This document shows, piece by piece, positions 13,702 to 16,334 of a DNA stretch of 16,334 bases (positions are counted from its first letter, which is position 1; each line of letters starts with the position of its first letter). The translations under genes were made by a program, and so were the position numbers. This DNA is from Pelotomaculum_C sp050950345 (GTDB lineage Bacteria; Bacillota; Desulfotomaculia; Desulfotomaculales; Pelotomaculaceae): NCBI GenBank assembly GCA_050950345.1, contig JBMNHK010000005.1:1-16334 (forward strand), in the 5' to 3' direction. The notes beneath the pieces are model-generated. The model worked only from the letters and a program-made list of their open reading frames with translations. It did not search any database and was not told the DNA's origin.

Positions 13702-14936
13702 CTAAAGCCCCTGTCTCTTAAGCAACCGCCATAAGCTTAGCAAGGCCATTTCGGCAGCGCAGACAGCCACCTGGTTTCTTGTATCCCAAAGCCATAATTC
13801 CTCTGTGCTCACCTCATTCTCCAAATCAATGGCCACAAGTGACCGTGCTCCTGGTCCGCTCCCGGAGTTCCCGGGCGGTCGGCCCCAGGACAGCCATACC
13901 AATGCTGCTGCCGGTCAGCTGGCGAAAAACAGAGGCCAGGTATTCAGCCGCTTCCGGCTCAGGAAGGTCTGTGGGACGTAATAATCTTTCAGGGAGGCCT
14001 TGCGCCCCCAACTCCTGCCCCCGCAAAAACCATACCCCCGGCAAAGATTCCGGCAGACAAAGGATCCTCCAGCAGCATCCGGGCCAAATGGCCGCCGCTT
14101 AACTCCTCCGCCACCGCCAGGCTATAACCCTGACGGGCTAATTTTTTGCCCGACTACACCAGGCAGGGTATCATCATTAATACCAAAAATATATTCATCG
14201 ATATACTTCCTTAAAGTCCCCCTCCATCTCCTCAATAGCGCGCCGGGCAGCCTGCTCATCATCTGCTTTGGCTGTGATGCTCAGATCTATGAAAACTTCC
14301 TTTAACACAGGTAGATACTGTCGGATTCGAACTTTTAAATAAATCCCCCAATATATTCACCAGATAAGACTCCCCGGTACCTCCCAGCTTCAGCACCCGG
14401 GTGTGGATAGCGCCCAACTCTTCCGGGTAGCGGGACTTGAGATAAGGCACCACCTGATCGGACAACATCAGCTCGAATTCATCCGGTGGGCCGGGTAATA
14501 GAATAAAGGTCTTTTCCTGCTGCTCCAAGATAATTCCCGGGGCTATGCCGATGGGATTATCCAGCACCATCCCGCCATCAGGCACCAGCGCCTGCACCAG
14601 AGCCGTCTCAGGCATAGCGGCGCCTTTCCAGCCGCGCTGCACCACTGCAAGGGCTGTTTCATTATGGTTTAGAGGCACTCCAACTGCTTCACTGAGAGCT
14701 TCACGGCTCACATCATCAACGGTGGGTCCCAGCCCACCGCCGACAATAATAATATCCGCTCTGGAGGCAGCCTGAAGAATCGCAGCAGCACAACGCTGCC
14801 TGTTATCACCCACTGTAATCATATGGTATAGGGCTATCCCCATATTGGCCAGTGTGCGCTGGAGGGTTTGGGCATTAGTATTTAATATTTGCCCCAGCAG
14901 CAGCTCAGTCCCGCTAAAAATCGCCTCGGCAATCAA
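13702..14936 (-). pseudogene. cinA: CinA-family (competence/damage-inducible protein A) gene broken by five frameshifts
   Basis: The intact first part (14936 to about 14300) is the MoCF-like CinA domain: AIFSGTELLLGQILNTNAQ at the start, GGGLGPTVDDVSREAL (about 66-81) and LLPGPPDEFELML. Coding similarity then moves through successive frames to the stop at 13702. Breaks lie near 14293, 14212, 14145, 14005 and 13860. Each is repaired by removing one base (T, A, A, G and G, mostly in short runs). The repaired length is exactly 1230 nt, 410 codons, which is full length for CinA. The deamidase half seems divergent even after repair: the usual AESCTGG reads AEELSGG and TGIAGPGG reads LGPTARE, so nicotinamide-nucleotide deamidase activity is unlikely. 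The start is TTG after GGGAGG. Sequencing error or recent inactivation are both possible. Confidence 0.82.
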
Positions 14937-14999
14937 CCTGCATCCTCCCTTCCAGAGTCCATGAAAACCATATCTTTGTCATGCAAATGATCTATTAAT

Positions 15000-15029
15000 A
15001 CTATAATGTAGCATTCAGCAATAATACAA
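15000..15029 (-). promoter_or_regulatory. Probable promoter of the cinA-like gene
   Basis: On the minus strand TTGTAT (15029-15024), an 18-nt spacer and TATAGT (15005-15000), about 60 nt before the TTG start. Confidence 0.45.
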
Positions 15030-15049
15030 GATCTGTTCTAAATAAATGA

Positions 15050-15081
15050 TGCGGTCTCCGGTAACCGCACAGAAGACCGCA
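15050..15081 (-). terminator. Possible terminator after the cytidylate-kinase-like gene
   Basis: TGCGGTCT (15050-15057) and AGACCGCA (15074-15081) form an 8-bp stem with a small CGGT/ACCG inner pairing. On the minus strand it is followed by TCATTTATTTAG, a T-rich but interrupted tail. It lies between the kinase-like remnant and the cinA promoter. Confidence 0.5.
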
Positions 15082-15132
15082 CCCCATAATCATATTTTTG
15101 TACAAAATCATGCTGTAATACCGAATTTCAAT

Positions 15133-15754
15133 TGGATATATTTTAAAAATAAACTCAACGCTTGCATCTATCCCGAGCCTACCAGTGTTTATAGTAAGGT
15201 CATTACCCGGTGGCTTCCGTCATATCGTATCCAGTAAATTGGAGGTAATGCTCCCTTCTGGCTACATCTGTTTCATTGATCTGTTTCTTTGCTTCCTCCT
15301 CAGTCAGATTATATAATTGCTGAATACGCTTGATGCGAAAAAGCTAAAATCGCTGTGCAACAGTATGCTCAGATGCTTTGGGTGATCACGGAGTATATGT
15401 GTGGCGCATCTCCCCACAAACACTGCCGATTGCTCTTTGGACATACGCCTGATAATCGCTGCTTCGGTATCAAATAACAGACGGGCTGAAGGGATTTGAG
15501 GAGCTGGTGGCGCATAAACATAAGGTTTATTAGTGATTAGCCTCTGAATGAATGTTTTCCAAAAAAAGTTGACTTTTTCATCGACAGCTTCCAAATCCTC
15601 CTCCAAAAGCATGAATTCTTTGGCTGCCTGACCGGATATTTCCCTGTCCAAATATAAAATATTCAACCTTTTGGCCAGCTGCTGCCCAATATACATGCCT
15701 CCGCTGCCTAGCAGGCGGGAAAATTGAAATGGCTAATGGCTGCTGATTATCCAT
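15133..15754 (-). pseudogene. Cytidylate kinase-like gene broken by three frameshifts
   Basis: Reading through frames gives a protein of about 205 residues of the cytidylate-kinase-like (AAA/P-loop) family. The N-terminus MDNQQPLAIS leads into a P-loop SRLLGSGGMYIGQQLAKRL, which is split by a T or C insertion near 15717-15723. The middle is intact: LYLDREISGQAAKEF and VFVGRCATHILRDHP. A break in a T run at 15338-15342 precedes RIKRIQQLYNLTEEEAKK and INETDVARREHYLQFTGYD, and a third break near 15206 (one extra G) precedes NDLTINTGRLGIDASVEFI. The true 3' end is unclear because no clean stop follows before the hairpin at 15050-15081. The ATG at 15754 is chosen by homology; a TTG lies 18 nt upstream. 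Family members are thought to phosphorylate nucleotides, but their substrates are poorly known. Confidence 0.78.
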
Positions 15755-15821
15755 TGTCTCACCAACTTTCAATATTTTTTTAATTTAAACTGTCCTGGCT
15801 CCATCTGTTACTCTTATAGTA

Positions 15822-15850
15822 ATAATATAGATCTAAAGGGTTGTTGGCAA
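15822..15850 (-). promoter_or_regulatory. Sigma-A promoter of the cytidylate-kinase-like gene
   Basis: On the minus strand TTGCCA (15850-15845), a 17-nt spacer and TATTAT (15827-15822), about 68 nt before the ATG. Each hexamer matches consensus at five of six positions. Confidence 0.6.
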
Positions 15851-15899
15851 GAACCGGAGGCTTTTTAAATTGCATTTGGCGGATAGAGTATCGCTGGCT

Positions 15900-16334
15900 T
15901 TAATCTGCCCCGCCAACCTGCAGGTTTACCTCATCCCCGGACTCCCCTTCCTCTAATCCCAAGCTGGCTCTTGACCATCCGGTAGTAAGCGCCATTTTCT
16001 CTCCATGAGTTCTTTATGGGTTCCTCTTTCCAATATGGCACCATTGCCGATGACCAGGATTTTGTCGGCATCCCGGATGGTGGAAAGCCGGTGGGCGATT
16101 AAAAAAGCTGGTGCGGTGCTCCATCAGGGAAAGCAGAGCCTGCTGGATCTCCTTTTCTGTCTTGGTGTCCACGCTGCTGGTAGCCTCATCAAGAATCAAT
16201 ATAGGCGCTTGGGACAGAAGTGCCCGGGCTATGGCCAGGAGCTGCCTTTGACCCTGGCTCAGATTATCCCCCGCTGCCGGTTACCAGCGTATCATAGCCC
16301 CTGGGCAGGCGGCTGATAAATTTATCGGCATGGG
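15900..16334 (-). pseudogene. ABC exporter ATPase domain, 3' end, broken by four frameshifts and cut by the window edge
   Basis: This is the C-terminal part of the nucleotide-binding domain of an ABC transporter of the multidrug/lipid exporter type; the membrane domain and Walker A would lie beyond the window. In changing frames one reads FISRLPRGYDTLV, the ABC signature NLSQGQRQLLAIARALL, Walker B PILILDEATSSVDTKTE, the switch LIAHRLSTIRDADKIL, and the tail GAILERGTHKELMERNGAYY. The stop is at 15900-15902. Breaks are at the C run 16268-16272, the A run 16101-16106, the T run 15995-15998 and near 15967. Removing one base from each run restores the frame with all motifs in register. Such exporters often occur as two adjacent half-transporter genes, so a partner is likely outside the window. 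Substrate is unknown. Confidence 0.82.

Noticed and set aside
15046..15237. A short plus-strand frame of 63 codons downstream of the kinase-like remnant
   Set aside because: It covers a hairpin and the antisense of the kinase-like 3' end, with no Shine-Dalgarno or recognisable motif.
1..16334. A defence island, phage or integrative element
   Set aside because: No integrase, restriction, toxin-antitoxin or CRISPR genes and no attachment repeats were seen; most genes are metabolic or housekeeping.

Overview
The window looks like chromosomal DNA from a strictly anaerobic, low-to-mid GC Firmicute, probably of the Peptococcaceae (Desulfotomaculum/Pelotomaculum-like). This is inference. It rests on a short cobalamin-dependent methionine synthase with a separate activation protein, a 4-hydroxybenzoyl-CoA reductase-like molybdoenzyme, a c-di-AMP (ydaO/yuaA) riboswitch, Gram-positive Shine-Dalgarno sites and sigma-A promoters. 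No rRNA, tRNA, CRISPR array, prophage or complete insertion sequence was seen.

Layout. (1) 1-540: a universal stress protein on the + strand, ending in a hairpin terminator shared with the converging metH. (2) 540-4145, minus strand: a one-carbon/methionine block. A strong promoter (4116-4145) precedes a 118-aa unknown protein, then a possible 39-residue zinc-ribbon ORF, a MetH-activation-domain protein and metH. metH is split by a frameshift inside the pterin-binding barrel. (3) 4337-6233, minus: a large DUF4153-type membrane protein with its own terminator. (4) 6358-10383, plus: a translationally coupled three-gene operon for a molybdenum hydroxylase. Its FAD subunit carries the four-cysteine insertion typical of 4-hydroxybenzoyl-CoA reductase. 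The promoter overlaps a 21-bp palindrome. (5) 10440-11967, minus: a PurF-family protein that has lost its glutaminase nucleophile and other glutamine-site motifs but keeps the phosphoribosyltransferase loop and four Fe-S cysteines. (6) 12010-13227, minus: a DapB-like reductase behind a consensus promoter, a c-di-AMP riboswitch and an intrinsic terminator. (7) 13273-13620, minus: a 99-aa protein whose stop codon lies in a REP-like hairpin. (8) 13702-16334, minus: CinA-like, cytidylate-kinase-like and ABC-exporter ATPase genes, all broken by frameshifts.

The frameshifts in region 8 are systematic. I count 12. Eleven are repaired by removing one base, nearly always from a short homopolymer run, and the twelfth by removing two. 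Conserved protein sequence resumes each time, and the CinA span becomes an exact 410 codons. This pattern suits a low-quality contig end or very recent inactivation better than ancient decay. The metH frameshift is of another kind and stands alone in otherwise clean sequence.

The points most worth following are the c-di-AMP riboswitch in front of a DapB-like gene, the glutaminase-dead Fe-S PurF paralogue, and the palindromic operator of the hydroxybenzoyl-CoA reductase-like operon.
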